In this document: piece after piece, positions 1 through 12,520 of the stretch
Layout: each line of letters begins with the position of its first letter
Numbering within the stretch: position 1 is the first letter of the stretch
Source: Zeus faber
Taxonomy: Eukaryota > Chordata > Actinopteri > Zeiformes > Zeidae
DNA length: 64,000 nt
Direction: 5' to 3'
NCBI GenBank assembly: GCA_960531495.1
Contig: OY482854.1
Span: 27,340,926 to 27,404,925, forward strand
Made by a program: the position numbers and the translations under genes
The notes under the pieces: generated by a model
Database searches by the model: none
What the model was told of the DNA's origin: nothing
Seen by the model: only the letters and a program-made list of their open reading frames with translations

Positions 1-2240
1 GCAAAAATGATACCGGTTTTGGACTAAATTGCAAGCTCTTGCAAATAATACACGTATTGGTTAAATTTGCATTAATTCCTGGAGGGACTGAACTACTAAA
101 CAAGGGCTTTTGTTGTCAAAATAGATTTTGTGCTTGATGTAGGACGTCAATTGAAGTGTTTGCTGCTTGTGTCACTGTGTGACTATTCAATGTCATAGTA
201 TTACAAGTGCGTGTAAAAAGACTTGCAAAAGCTTGTAAAGCTTACAACCGCTGCTATTTTGTCATCTTCATGGCTGTTAGTGATACCCGACACTTTCCAA
301 CTCTTCTTCAGCAACAAAAAAAGGGACAACCTGGCTTCGCATTGCCGAGGACCGACAGAGAGATAATGCATGCATGCAATGTATGCTGTTTCAAAACTGT
401 CTATATATAAATACAAAATAAATATGAAAAAACCTCTGGTCTGAGGGTTTTGTTTTTACGCTTCTTTCTGAAGCTTCTTTCTCAATTGATTATCAAACGT
501 AAACAAAATCATTGATTTGCTGCCGTGACCGTGCATATTTGTGTCACAATTTGTAGTACAAAAGCGATAGTTTGCATGAAATTACTTCAGCTCTTACAGC
601 AACTTCCATTTTCCTTTCACTCGCAAACCATAACAATGTTCTAATTAATTTCTGCTCTGCAACTTAAAATTATTTTTGTTAACAAAGCGCTCAGATGATA
701 GCTTGAACAGCCAAGCATAACTGAAGCGGAACAATAATTAGATAAGTTGCTTCATACACAATGTTCACTGTCTTTCTGTAAAGGCAATGATATGACATCT
801 GAAAGCATCCAGTGCCAGACTAATTATATAGTGTGCAGGTCTGGAATGACTAAATGATTAGGGCTAGTTTTGTGGATGTCCAGAGTATGACATTAAAATG
901 AATTGTGCAATTAGGTGGCACCCAGATCGGAGAGGCCCTCTACAACAATAAATGTTAGATCGTATTTTGACATTTTCTTTGATAATTAAATACGAACTAT
1001 CTGCAGATGGGGAGAGCCAGCATTGGCAACCGGAAGGGGACGCAGCTGCGGGAGATTGGGGTGACTAGCAGAGTGTTTAAAAGCTGCTGTGTTTTTTCAC
1101 TTCTCCCTCTGTCCTAATATGTTTGTCTTAAAAAGACAAATGTTGTGACTCGGGTTTGAATAAATGCCCGGCTAAGGCTGCCTGTTGTTCCATCTCTAAC
1201 CCGCAACCAGCAATAAAAATGTTAAATTAACTTAGAAATCTGAAATGTTGGGTTTAATAAGTACAGCCAAGTTATCAAAGCTATACAAACGAATATGGGG
1301 AGAATATGTGCTATGTCCTTATCAAGAACAAACAAAATAGAAACAAAGTTTAATCTGGAAGGGGGACATGTGCTGTCAGTGCCATTAATAGCAAAAGCTT
1401 AATTTGCCTTTTAAATGGCGCTCAGAGGAGAAAATAATCCAACATTTATGACCAAGGTGAGAGAGAGAGTAGACGAGGAAGGCGTGCATTGAACCAGCAG
1501 CAGGGCTCTCTAGCAAGGCTACATGGTTTATTTTCTTTGCACACAGTATTACACGGTAATCTCGCAGACTGCAGAGAGCACAATCACCTTTAAGATGACC
1601 TTACGTTTCTCACAGCACCACCATATGTTGTCTCTGTGACCTCACACAGGTGTTCCTTCCAGTTTTCGAAGGGCATACAAGTACTGAGGCAGGTAATCTC
1701 AGACAGCAGCATGTTCTGTAAACCTGCCATGTAACCCCCCCCCCAGCCCCATAAAAAAACACCACCACTACCACCTCCAGCCCAGAACCTTGCCCAGGCA
1801 CTTATCCAAATACTGAGGGCCAGTGTGTGATAGCACCGTAGGAGACACATAGCCAAGTTCCATTTTGATGCAGACCACACAAGGTCTCAAAGGCATCATA
1901 CCAACCTGCCAAAATAAATAACAAAGCAGGGAAGAGTACAGAGCCTCCACCAGGCACACAATGCATTTTCTATTTTTTTTTTTATTTATTTTGAGACGCT
2001 AATGAGCCCGTTTGGATACGTATTTTAAAGCATGAGATCACAGCTCATCTTTGCTACAGGAGAGCCTCTCACTCTCACTGGATATCTATCAATTACCGGA
2101 GGTTGACCCACTGTGACGTATCTCACTGGCCTTTTATTGCTGAACCACAGGGGGTTAAGCAAAGCGTCACTTACTGGAGGTTTAATCTTTTAGTGCAATA
2201 TCCAATTTGTTTTCCAGAGCTTTACAAGAAAAGATTTGAA
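1..2240. other. Intergenic DNA, no gene seen
   Basis: AT-rich single-copy-looking sequence. Open frames here are short and resemble no family I know, and none is flanked by convincing splice sites. A C-run lies near 1735-1745. AT-rich patches with homeodomain-type ATTA/TAAT cores (for example about 950-1000 and 1370-1450) could be regulatory, but nothing in the sequence alone proves it. Confidence 0.6.
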
Positions 2241-2249
2241 TTATAATGA

Positions 2250-2250
<1 letters not shown>

Positions 2251-2295
<45 letters not shown>
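2251..2295. repeat. (ATT)n microsatellite
   Basis: Uninterrupted run of about 15 ATT units. It is followed at once by a short AGGTCCA-type sequence, as in the (ATT)n-containing dispersed repeats near 45.5 kb, so it may be the tail of the same repeat family. Confidence 0.95.
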
Positions 2296-2296
<1 letters not shown>

Positions 2297-2379
2297 GAGG
2301 TCCAAATTATTATTGCTGGGACTCTTTTATTCTTAATCTAATCAGCGTTTTTTGGGCTAAAATTATCTGAAACACAAGA

Positions 2380-2490
2380 ACTGCCGTACGCACAGACATC
2401 GTTTCAGACGTCTTGTCGTTGGAGTTTGATCAATGTTGATGTACATTTGGAGCAGGAATTAGTGAAACACTGTCGTAATTTTACTGGAAG
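2380..2490 (+). repeat. Dispersed repeat, copy 1 (second copy near 45.1 kb)
   Basis: The stretch from TTCAGACGTCTTG through TTTGGAGCAGGAATTAGTG to the ACTGGAAGTAG end matches 45085-45175 with only scattered differences and in the same orientation. Two such copies in 64 kb point to an interspersed repeat. I cannot name the family. Confidence 0.7.
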
Positions 2491-2915
2491 TAGAAGACCG
2501 TTCAGGCGATTTCATTAGTTTCATCATCATCCGAAGTTATATAAACCCAAGCTTTGTCTCTCGGAACTCATTTGCATCCAGCCACATGTGACATGTAGAC
2601 GGACAACTTGAGCCGAAGCTGCGTTTGAAGGAAACTCTGAAAACTGTAGCTCGTGCAACGTTTTACAAACCCCGAAAATGTATTGGTCACAGAAGGCATC
2701 TTCACACCGCAGGAAGTTTCTAAGAACCTTTGGAGGAACCGTCTCCTTCTTTTGTGTCCTCACTGCAGGATCCAGGAAGGATTGTAATTATGGATGCAAC
2801 AGTACACATTTTTAAGGAATACTGCGGTATCAAGCAACCACCGTTCTGAACCGTAAGCCTTTCCCTGTAATACCGTAACCATGGTATCAATTTATGTTGC
2901 AAAAATTTAAGATGT

Positions 2916-3214
2916 AAACTTCGATTCGCCCTCAGCTTATGTTGCCGCTGCATGGTAGCAGCAGACGGCCAAATGTTGTAGTAATCCATCCAATGAGTCA
3001 TTTCGCCAAGCGCTGTGTTCCGCCAGAACTGCTTATGCCAATATTTTACGTTATGGCGCTTTACGTTACTTGCGTGCGCATGGGCGCAGGTCTAAGTAAA
3101 GATGGCGGAACACAGCTCTTGGCAAAATTAATCATTGGATGGATTAGCTCAACATGTGGCAACATCGGTCTGCTACCGCGTAGGGGCAACATACGGTGAG
3201 GGGAATTAAAGTTT
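2916..3214. repeat. Foldback (long inverted repeat) element, MITE-like
   Basis: The outer arms are reverse complements of each other. The left arm starts AAACTTCGATTCGCCCTCA and the right arm ends with the complement AAACTTTAATTCCCCTCA. Within the arms, blocks such as GGTAGCAG, TAATCCATCCAATGA and GCTGTGTTCCGCCA pair in order. The arms are about 120 bp each around a short centre near 3060. There is no coding capacity. This architecture fits a non-autonomous DNA transposon (MITE or foldback). The superfamily is unknown, and no clear target duplication was identified. Confidence 0.75.
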
Positions 3215-3269
3215 TAATAAATTAATTAATTAATATTAATAAAGTTCACACTACAGGACATCAATTTGT

Positions 3270-3440
3270 CATTAACGACATTCATATTCAGGCCCGACGC
3301 TGGAAATTTGTCGGCCATGAGTAGTCTGATCCCCGGCATTACAGAAAGTCTGGAAACTGTAATACCTACCTGAGACGACTAAACTGGGCCTGTGTGCCTG
3401 CAGCTATATTTAGGGGTCCAGCCCGCATATAAAAATAATA
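3270..3440 (+). repeat. Dispersed repeat fragment sharing a core with 45.4 and 46.0 kb
   Basis: The segment running GGAAACTGTAATACCTACC, then ACTAAACTGG, then CTGCAGCTATATTTA recurs at 45977-46050, and in part at 45425-45470. In the two right-hand copies an (ATT)n run is inserted or expanded after TATATTTA. At 3410-3425 the array is absent and the sequence goes straight on to AGGGGTCCAGCC. The family is unnamed here. Confidence 0.7.
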
Positions 3441-4299
3441 AGTAACAAATATAATACAGTAACTATAATAATAATAATAAATCGCTGTTAATGTTAGATC
3501 AAAGAAAAACAGCGGTAGTTTTCTAATTATGAAGAAAGTATGTTAAATACGACACAAAATCATAAGAAAAAAATGCCTTCAGAAACAAACAAATAAGAAG
3601 TACTAATCAGAACTATAAAATGAATTACATTTGTTTGTCTTGAGAACATTTTGGGTTTCTTATCATGAAATCAGTGCTTGTATTGCGTATGCGGCAAAAA
3701 GCCACTGGACCAAATACAGAGTGATTCTCCCTCAGAGGAGGATCCCTGGCGTTATGTTGAACAGTTTCTCAGTCAACCCTCACAGAGACCGGTCAAATGC
3801 TTTGTGCTGTGCGGTTGTTTTCTGTTAATTAGGACCTAACAAGCCATGGAAAGAGATGTTAATTAAAGACCTATCAGCGGGAATAATGGTCTGAAGGAGT
3901 CATGCCATGATCCCAGCGCTCCTCTGTAAGCAATGGAGAACGGCCTCCAGGAGCAGCGACGTGTGTGCACAGAGCATTTCAGGGGCAGGGACGAAAATCT
4001 GAAAAAGCGACCTGAAGGAATTTTGATTATTTTGAACACCTGAAAGACCATTCGCTGCAATCTAGAGCACCCAGAGGGGAGACAATGACCTTGACCATAA
4101 CAACGACCTTGTTTCGGTCAACCATGTGCGCTTCATACAGCTCAGCACAATGAGCAATACTGGCGAAAACTGTAAGCAACCAGAACTCCAGACTCAGATA
4201 TATGCATTTAATCAATGTATTATCCACGAGCCTCCCAACAAACCCCACCCTGAAGTCACCGGCCGAGATATAAAGACTTTTTTTTTAACATCACTCTGT

Positions 4300-4680
4300 G
4301 GCTCAAAGAGATAAGGCGCCGTAGCAGGACTTGAGGGTTTGATGCTGAGTGAGTTTTTGAAAGGCAGAAACCCAAGGGTGCGTTTGAAAGCGCCCCGGAG
4401 ACCGAGGTCAGGCGTGAAGGAGGGCAGGCGGCACGATGTTTCAGACGCTGCCGTCACAGGTTCAAGTCCTCAAGCCCAGGTCCAAGGTTCAAGTCCACCA
4501 TCCAGGTCCAGTACCTTTAATCAAGTGACTGGAGGAGACGGCCAAGGCTTCATGCTGTAAGACTCAGTGGCTCAAAGAGGTTAGCCGCTCTCGGAGAGCT
4601 CCAGGGTTCGAGGACTCGAGGGTTCAATGCCGAGGGAGCTTTTGAAAGGCGGCATCCCGAGGGCGCTCCCGTTGGTTTGA
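4300..4680 (+). repeat. Degenerate duplicated block with tRNA B-box-like motifs
   Basis: The stretch beginning GGCTCAAAGAGATAAG near 4301 recurs diverged near 4570 (GGCTCAAAGAGGTTAG). Both copies continue into GACTTGAGGGTTTGATGC or GACTCGAGGGTTCAATGC and then TTTTGAAAGGC. In between, GGTTCAAGTCC occurs twice (about 4457 and 4483). These motifs resemble RNA polymerase III B-boxes (GGTTCRANNCC), so an old tRNA-derived SINE or tandem duplication is likely. No intact tRNA cloverleaf was found. Confidence 0.45.
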
Positions 4681-4859
4681 ATGGCATTGTGATGTTGAGA
4701 CTCCTGAGTACAAGTTAAAAGCCTGATCTTGAAGGAATGTCGACAAAATTAAGCTAAATTGACTCGTTACTAGTACTAGGTGATTTGTCCCTGAGACATC
4801 AATCCGAGGAGATCTTTATTGTTAGAAAGGAATTAACCCTAATATAGAAACCTGTCTCT

Positions 4860-4985
4860 ATCATAGTTAGTTATGTGCTGAGGTCTTTGAAAATGAAATA
4901 ATGATGAAGTTTAACTACTAATCATTTTTGCTGGGGACCTCCTGGAACCTCTTGCAGGACGCCCCGTTGAGAACCACTGTCCTAT
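4860..4985 (+). repeat. Dispersed repeat, copy 1 (inverted copy at 49.2 kb)
   Basis: The segment GATGAAGTTTAACTACTAAT, then TTTTTGCTGGGGACC, TGGAACCTCTTGCAGGAC and GAGAACCACTG matches the reverse complement of about 49190-49300, in an sfxn5 intron. It is a diverged interspersed repeat of unidentified family. The flanking 4690-4860 holds nothing I can name. Confidence 0.65.
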
Positions 4986-5492
4986 ATAGAGTCACCAGGG
5001 CGTGTCGTATGGATTTCTACAAAATGACTCGGGACCTCGATGAGTAAACGAGTCGTGTGCACGTCTATCCTTTGATGTCGACAAGTTCACAAAAGAGATC
5101 CAGACGTGTCCACCGTGCACGCACGCTTTCACAATGACTGTCGGTTGCCTCATTGCCCGCCTCCGAAATAATTAATCAAGGGGTGGCGAGAGGAGGTGCC
5201 ATCTTGTGCTGCATAGAACAGATGTTGTAAATCCAGCGCAGCTCGCAGACAGGTCAGCCCTCCAGCCCGTTCCTGTCTGCTGCTTTAGTAATGGTGTGTT
5301 TCCCTTCCTGGAACACCGGAGAAATCAAGCAGCACTCTCTCCAACCTCTATCATCTCTGCATTACAAGGTTATACAGTAGAACAGAACTTGACTAATCGT
5401 CCCTGGAATGGAGGATGGTATTTTTTATTTTTCTCTTCCTCAAACAAAATGTTCCGTACAATGAGCGGTTTTGAGCTTCTGGATGAAAGCTT

Positions 5493-5503
5493 CCACACAC
5501 ACA

Positions 5504-5586
<83 letters not shown>
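5493..5586. repeat. (CA)n/(GCAC)n microsatellite
   Basis: CA repeat with a central block of about nine GCAC tetramers, then pure CA. Alternating purine-pyrimidine sequence with CG steps is Z-DNA-prone. The His/Thr- and Cys/Val-rich open frames across it are artefacts of the repeat. Confidence 0.95.
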
Positions 5587-5587
<1 letters not shown>

Positions 5588-7665
5588 TACAGAAACATCC
5601 CCAGACCCGCTGGAGTCTGTCACACATTGTTTTCCCACCTTTATTTTAACAGAAAAAGGTTCCGCAATCAAAAGCAACTTGTGTGTTATTTATTACTATA
5701 AATGTTGCAGGTACACACATTGTGCATGTACACAAAAAAAAAGAAATCAATGTATTCCAGAGTGCAGTACCAGGCGGTCAGAATCACGATGCATTAGTTT
5801 GAATGTAGCCTGAATAAGTGACTTTTCAGAGGTAGTGAAGGGTGCTCATTATACCATTTGAAGTGTTGACGAGACCTGAGATTATGTGAAATTGGAGTGA
5901 CTGGAGGGTCCATTTACTGCTTTTTCAGAAGCATCATTATTACTATTGTTGTTGTTTTTGTTGTTGCTGATGTTATTAATATTATTGTTGTTGTTATTAT
6001 TATTATGACAACATGACATTAGGCATCGTCCATTGCATTAGAACCGCTGCCGCTGTTGAATCATTATAGAGCTATTTAGTTGATTTAAGCTATAATTGAA
6101 GACCGCAAAGTTATAATGGGTAACCCAAGTCCGCCTTAATGCAGCGGTGAGTAATATCCATCTGCACAAATTGACAATGACATATCAGCGGGGGTCAAAT
6201 GTTGTTGATCGATGCCGGTCCACTTTGCCACTCAGTCCACTTTGTAAAAGTTAAAAAGAAATTGAAAACGGATGCGGATGCCTGACTTTATGGTTATGCG
6301 TGAAAGTAATTTTTGTCGTTGATGCTGCAACAAATAAAATTTGTCACAATCCTTAACTTGACTTGTTGTAGAACCTCTCTGTGCGTACATGGGTTTTCCA
6401 ATATGTTTCTTGCCATTAGTGAACTTTAGTTTAATTTAATTTAGCAGTAAATGATTTGTGTCCATTTTAGGACACCCTAGTTGATGGAAAGGGATGAGGG
6501 AAAGGGAGGTCTGGGTTCAGTTTGGGGTGGTGGAGGAGGAGACACGTTTGACAATACAGTTGTCGCTGCTATGGCTTCCTTTACAGCTGCATTATCACTC
6601 ATTTCTCATATCAGCAACATATGTGTGGAATTGCCACACACAGTAGGTATCCATGTGGTAGATACAGCTTTTTGGGCAGTTTCAAGCTGTTTTAACTGCT
6701 GGGATGCAATTTTAATTCACCCAGTCTCAGCGACATATTTGTCCATTTATTTTGTGACATTATTTTATGCCTTTTACATCCATTTGGTAAAGGTATTTTT
6801 TTCTTATTAAGAAGGCACGCTGGACTTCTTATGTGCAGCATTTTCAGTGACTGAGCAGGTATCCAATGTTTCCCCTTTTAAAGGCTACAGTTTTCATGCA
6901 CATTTGATGGCACACGGTCCACAAAAGGTCAATGGATTACTGGCAGGTCGGGTTATTATAGCCGTTGCGACATTTCCTGAATTTCAGCTGTTACACATCA
7001 AAGATCTCACATTTCCCGGTCTAGACAGTGATCCAATTTATTACATGCAAACAAGGGACTGCAGTCTTTGCTTTTTTTTATTACAACAGAAACGAGACCA
7101 CCAAACAAATTTCATTGATTTGATTAAGTGGAGAGTTCTTTGTAGACATAAAAGATGGCAAATTAATTTTGGTGAAAAACTGTTTGGAGCCATCGCCTGA
7201 CTTTTATATGGCCCTAGTCTGGGAATGCCGATAAGAAACTATTCCATCTGCTTGTTGAATTGAGGTGTAATTCACTTGCCTCTGCACGTAAACAAAATGG
7301 CTCTGGGTAATTAAATAAAAAGAGTTCCAGTCCACATTCATGATGCAACGTATAATACATGCATCACTGAAGACATAAAACTGGTTTATTTAGTATGCTT
7401 GTTCATCCTGGAAATCATAAAGGTGAGTTGCAACCACAGTGATATTTGACAGCTGCATCCATCAGGGCGCTGCCAGGATCATCTGTGTGGAGCTCCCTCT
7501 TCGACTCTGTGGTCGATTTCGTCCACACTTTCCTTAATTTTTTAGGCATATATCTACTGAGTCAGTGATATACCTGTCAAATATTGGGGCAGCGTTACCA
7601 AACAATGATTTCAATCATTGTCATTGTCATTACGCTCAACTATAAAATGTCCCTTGCATGTATGT
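5587..7665. other. Intergenic DNA, no gene seen
   Basis: Low-complexity TTG/TTA-rich sequence lies at about 5935-6005. Two open frames (109 and 117 codons at 6481-6810 and 6847-7200) show no recognisable domain and look like chance. No RNA gene was seen. Confidence 0.55.
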
Positions 7666-7745
7666 ACAGTGTATATATATTATATATATACTGTATATAT
7701 AATATATATGTACTGTATACACACACACACACACACACACACATA
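7666..7745. repeat. Compound (TA)n-(CA)n microsatellite
   Basis: TA-rich alternating sequence interrupted by CTG, passing into about twelve CA units. Confidence 0.9.
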
Positions 7746-8195
7746 CAAAGAAGTGGCCACGATGGTCTAGAAAATGGACAAGCGATTTTATATGAATATG
7801 AATGAATAATAAATAGTCTGAATGTGTTCCACTGCATGTGTAAATCCACTGAGAGTCCACTGAGGGGGTTACTTTTTTACACAACCTTTGTATTTTTTAT
7901 TAACTTTAATTTTGCAAAGCTGTCATAAAATAAACAGAACAGAACCGAGAAGCAAAAATTTTATCTACTTTTAAATGTATAATTTTTTTAATTTTGGTTG
8001 TCGTGACAGTAAAATCCATGACCCCAAATTACAGTATAATAGTTACCTTTTTACTCATTAAATGCAAGTTTGTATATCAACACTTATTTGCTTATTCCTA
8101 AGCTGTTTTTAATTTATTTCATTATTTCAATTATTTAATTGGCCTACTTTGTAAATGCAATTGCTTTGTTTGCTTTGCTTTTATTGTCTCTATTT

Positions 8196-8412
8196 GGTGG
8201 CTCTGGCACTTTGAGTTACGTGTGTGTAGTGTATGAAAGGTGCCATACAAATAAAGGTTGTTACTATTATTATTATTATTAGTAGTATTATTATTATTAG
8301 TAGTAGTAGTAGTAGAAGTAGTATTAGTATTAGTATTAGTTTTATTGTTATTATTATTAGTAGTATTAGTAGTAGTAGTAGTATTATTATTAGTAGTAGT
8401 AGTATATTATTA

Positions 8413-8459
<47 letters not shown>

Positions 8460-8557
8460 AATAATAATAATAATAAAAATAATATTTGTAGTAGTAGTAG
8501 TAGTATTAGTATTAGTATTATTATTAGTAGCAGTATTATTATTATTATATATGAAAT
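8196..8557 (+). repeat. LINE/SINE-type 3' tail with long (ATT/AGT)n expansion
   Basis: CACTTTGAGTT followed by ATGAAAGGTGCCATACAAAT and then AAAGG resembles the 3' end of fish L2-clade retroposons, which end in a (A)AAAGNGCTATANAAATAAA box plus trinucleotide tail. A second copy lies at 46165-46200. Here the tail has grown into about 300 nt of ATT, AGT and ATA trinucleotides. The Ile/Ser/Leu homopolymer-like frames over it are spurious. Confidence 0.6.
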
Positions 8558-8559
8558 GC

Positions 8560-11500
8560 TAGTATTTATGACAAAAAGTTTCCGTCATTTTGAACGGTGG
8601 CAGAATATATACTGCTGAACTCACACAAGTGAATCTTTACAAAATAAAAAAGAAGGTAGAATGTCTTGCACAGCTTCAAAAACCATCATTTCAGGTTCAC
8701 CTAGTTGGAACAGAACGACTGCAAAATACATCTTTGGACCTTTGTCATGCGCTCCCTACCAACATTATCCTCCATCCATCTTCACGAACTTCACTCACCA
8801 CAAATAGATCTCAGTGTCCCAGAAAGACGACGGCAGGAGAGGAATTGGAGCTTAAGCCCTCCATTTGAAATGGCGTCACAATGGGGCTGCGCCTACTTGT
8901 TGGAAATGGGCTTTCTCCCCGGATAACCACAGACAGATTCCCAGCTAATGAGCCTGTGTTTGGCCCTTGGAGGCCACAGAGTACGTCTGTAACCTCAGAG
9001 CCCAACACTGAATTTCTAACAGAGAGGGGGAGGCAGCCTTTAGTCCGAGCGAGAGCCCCGCTTTACCAAAGACGTGCTCACTTTCAGCTTGTACACGGAA
9101 AGTCAGCTTCTAAAGCATCGTGACGGAGGCTTTGAGTCGACCTACCACGACGAATATTGTTTCCCATTCGCGGAAGAAACCACCCGATCAATGAGTCACC
9201 TTTTCTCGTGCAAATTGTTCGTAGAGAAACGCACCAATTCCAACCACGACAAATTCCTTTGATATGATCCTAATCCCGATCCTAATTTCATAGCTAATCA
9301 AAAGGAATGAAACGATCCGCTGGATTCAGACGCCGTAGAGGTGATGCAGTGTTCCTACGTGTGTCGCCGCTGAAGGCATCTATGTAGGAACCTGATTGGA
9401 ATGCTCAGAGAAGAATGACGTCAAGACGAGACGATATATTTTTGGAGTTATTAGTCAGGCGTACGTGCCACCGCAGATATTTCATTGACTTGAACCTGTC
9501 CTACCCCCAGATGGCTCTTCAGTAAAGCCTGGCATCCCCGAAACCAGCCTTTCTGAATCATCTCCAGCCATCTACTCATGGCCCTTTCACAGCGAGTGCG
9601 CAGAGTCCACTCTCGTGCGCTGAACTCCATCGCTTCCAATGTCTACCCCAAATGTTTTGGTACAATCCAGTGGCCTTTGAGCTTGTGCCCCAAAATTCAA
9701 CCGACCTGGCCCACCGCCGATTTTACCGTCGTATTCCTGGGGTTAAGTGAGGATGTGTCGGCCCATGCCGCACCCATCACTCGCCCAGCCGGCCTCAAAG
9801 TGGGTCTTTTCCAAAAGTCCCTGCTCAAGGTCCTTCCTTTTCCCCTCTGGGCTTCTCCTTTCCTGTTTGAGGGTCAGGGGTTCGGGGTGGGGGGCATCAA
9901 ACTTTCCTTTGAATATGGGGCTTTAAAATCCTTTGAGCCTGTTAATGCAACTCGACTTGACCCTGAAAGTTCCCCCACAGGGAGAATATCAACCCTCGGG
10001 CACGAGAGACGAATGGGTCGGGAGCCCATTCTGGCCCCTTTGCTCGGCAATTCAAAGACCGCCTTTTGCAACTGCATAAAAACGGCTTTTGTTTAAGCTC
10101 AGTGTCAGTAAGATTGATGCTCCCACCGCCGAGTGTCAGGTTCCCTTCCAAAAATCAACACATCCAAGCACCAAGAGTCCAGTTGTTGTTCAGTGACTAA
10201 GATATCTTTCCGTTACCAAACATCCAACATTTTTGTCGCAGCCACAAAGGGTGTTAATGCCAAACCCTCCTGGTGGTTGGCGCAGTCATAAAGTCATTGC
10301 ATAAAATTGCGATCGTTTAAATCAACTTTTCTCTAGCGTTCAAGCATCTGGAAAAATCTGCCAATGGGAGGGATGCGTGCGTATTTATTTTAACAACGAA
10401 ACAGCAATGTTCCCAAATGAATTCACGATCATCAAATGTTGCTCAGTGAATATTTTCTTGAAACAACATGATTTCCTAACTTAAAAAACTGTCCCATTCA
10501 TTTTCCTCTCATGTCTCCTTAACGTGGACAGAAAATGTAATTATTGATTCTCGGAGCGGGCTGATTGAAAAAGATTTAAACTATTGAATGAAAGCCTGTA
10601 CTGAACAGATATGCACAACCTCGCACGCGCATGCACGCGCATGCACGCGCACACCACCATCAGTATACCAATATGACACACCAGTTAACATTGGATAAGA
10701 TGAAGCATAAACACATCCCCTGTGGGGGACTTGGATAGAAGAGTAAGCACTGCTATGAATCATCTCTCGGCCGCCATGTATGTGCGGATCTCCGAGGGCA
10801 GGAGGATCGACCACATTAGCATCTTTTGGCACAAGGGTTCCCATATGCTGCTTGTCTGGCATCCAGGCCAAGGAGCTCGCTGTGGGGCTGGCTTTAATAA
10901 GCCATAGTGCACGGGCCTAGGTGTGAGAAAAAGAAAATTTTAATCCTGGCTTCGAATTCCAAAACTGTCAGTCAAGAGCCAAATGTTTGTTCACGGCATA
11001 TCTTATGGAGGTTGATTTTGCAACGTGGCTAAGACATATTCAAATGAGCACGAGGTTTACTGCCATTTTTCGGAAAACCCAACGAAAACAAGCCTCTGGT
11101 TTTATAAGCACTCTGTGTAGGGAGTTGTGCAGTTTTGTTATTTATGTTGGAAATATGTTCTGCTCCTTCATGGAAATGGTACAGAGTGCAGATTTAAGAC
11201 TATCGGGATATTATTTTAAATTTTTTCGGTAATTTAGGTCACGGTAACAGCAATGTTTGCTGAAATGAAAATGGTAATAGATAGTTTAAATTGGAAGACT
11301 TAAAACCACTTAAAAATCAACATTTCAAGCCGTGAATTGTTAAGTTTTAATTTGGAACAATTTGACTTTTTAGCTCAGCCTCCCTGATTTCACACTATCA
11401 CTATTCACATTGGTTCTTGTCAGATTTTGGCTTTTCTTTTGGTGCCACTTCATGTTTGGAGCTATTAGGGTTTAATATTCTAGGCGGATGATTATGTGAG

Positions 11501-11873
11501 ATATTGAGAAAAATGTCACCATTAAAGGTCAGGGTCTTCAAAATGAATGACATCATATGAATGGCAAAGCACCGGCTCTACAGCGCAGTTTTAAACCTCA
11601 ATAATTAAATACAAAGGATTCTTTATGGGCCCTCACAATGGCTGCAGTACAATCAGGCTACACAGGAAAGACAAGTAATCGCCATTCTGTCTCTGAAGCT
11701 TTTAATGTTCTGCGTTGTGCGCCCAGGAGTGAATGTTACTCAAAGAATATTGATAGGATTTAAATGGAAAAGTCTCAAACCACATCCCCTGGAGTTCTAA
11801 TTCCTGTGCATGACGCAGAATCACAGGCGCTATGCAGGTGGTTTGTGATATACAAGGTCACAGGTCTGTGATA

Positions 11874-11875
<2 letters not shown>
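8560..11875. other. Intergenic DNA, no supported gene
   Basis: Open frames include one of 172 codons at 9578-10096 (+) that has no recognisable domain and is not backed by splice sites. A short alternating ACGCGCATGC tract at about 10622-10655 is Z-DNA-prone. Nothing else is identifiable. Confidence 0.5.
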
Positions 11876-11948
<73 letters not shown>

Positions 11949-12010
11949 CGCACGCGCTTGACGTGCGTGCGTGTGCGTGCGTACGTGCATGTGTGTGTGT
12001 GTGTGTGTGT
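11876..12010. repeat. (GT)n microsatellite with GC-rich variant end
   Basis: Pure GT for about 65 nt, then GTGCGTGC/ACGCGC variants, then GT again. Long alternating purine-pyrimidine tract. Confidence 0.95.
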
Positions 12011-12224
12011 TTATTGCTTTTTTTTCTGTGCTGTTTGAAATGGTTTAAATTGCACTTCAACCTGTGATTTTATCCATTAATAAACCTTTTTATTCATGTA
12101 GTTTTATCTATTTTTACCTTTATATTTCTATGCTTCCTTTCTTTTATATAATGTTGTTTTATGCCTTACGCAAAGCATTTTCCATCACCCTAGTGTGCGA
12201 CATGTGCTGTACAAGTAACCTTAC

Positions 12225-12520
12225 CTCGCCATATTTAAAGTCATATCTTTGAAGACTAAAGTCCAAATAGGTTTCGCTTCCCTCTTGCAGGTTCAATGCA
12301 TTACCCTTTGGGGAGGAGAGACAAAAAGATGGATCCCATTTAATTGCTTTGGAACGGTGAACCCAATTATCCCTCATGAAGGAGGCATGAGCGGCTGATA
12401 GCTTATCAGTTTGCTGATGGTGAAACCTGCCTCAAATGAGATTCATGACAAATCCCTTACAAGAGGCCACTGACGGCCTGCCTGGGAATGCCTTATCTGG
12501 CTCCATTAGAGACACGGGTC
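12225..12520. other. Candidate conserved non-coding element
   Basis: Complex, repeat-free sequence between microsatellites, containing CCCATTTAATTGC, ACCCAATTATCC and GCTTATCAGTTTGCTGATGG, with no open frame. It looks like constrained enhancer sequence rather than decayed DNA. This is inference only; a multi-species alignment decides it. Confidence 0.3.

Noticed and set aside
9578..10096. 172-codon open frame on the plus strand
   Set aside because: No recognisable domain, no splice-site support, ordinary composition for chance frames, and no related sequence that I can recall.
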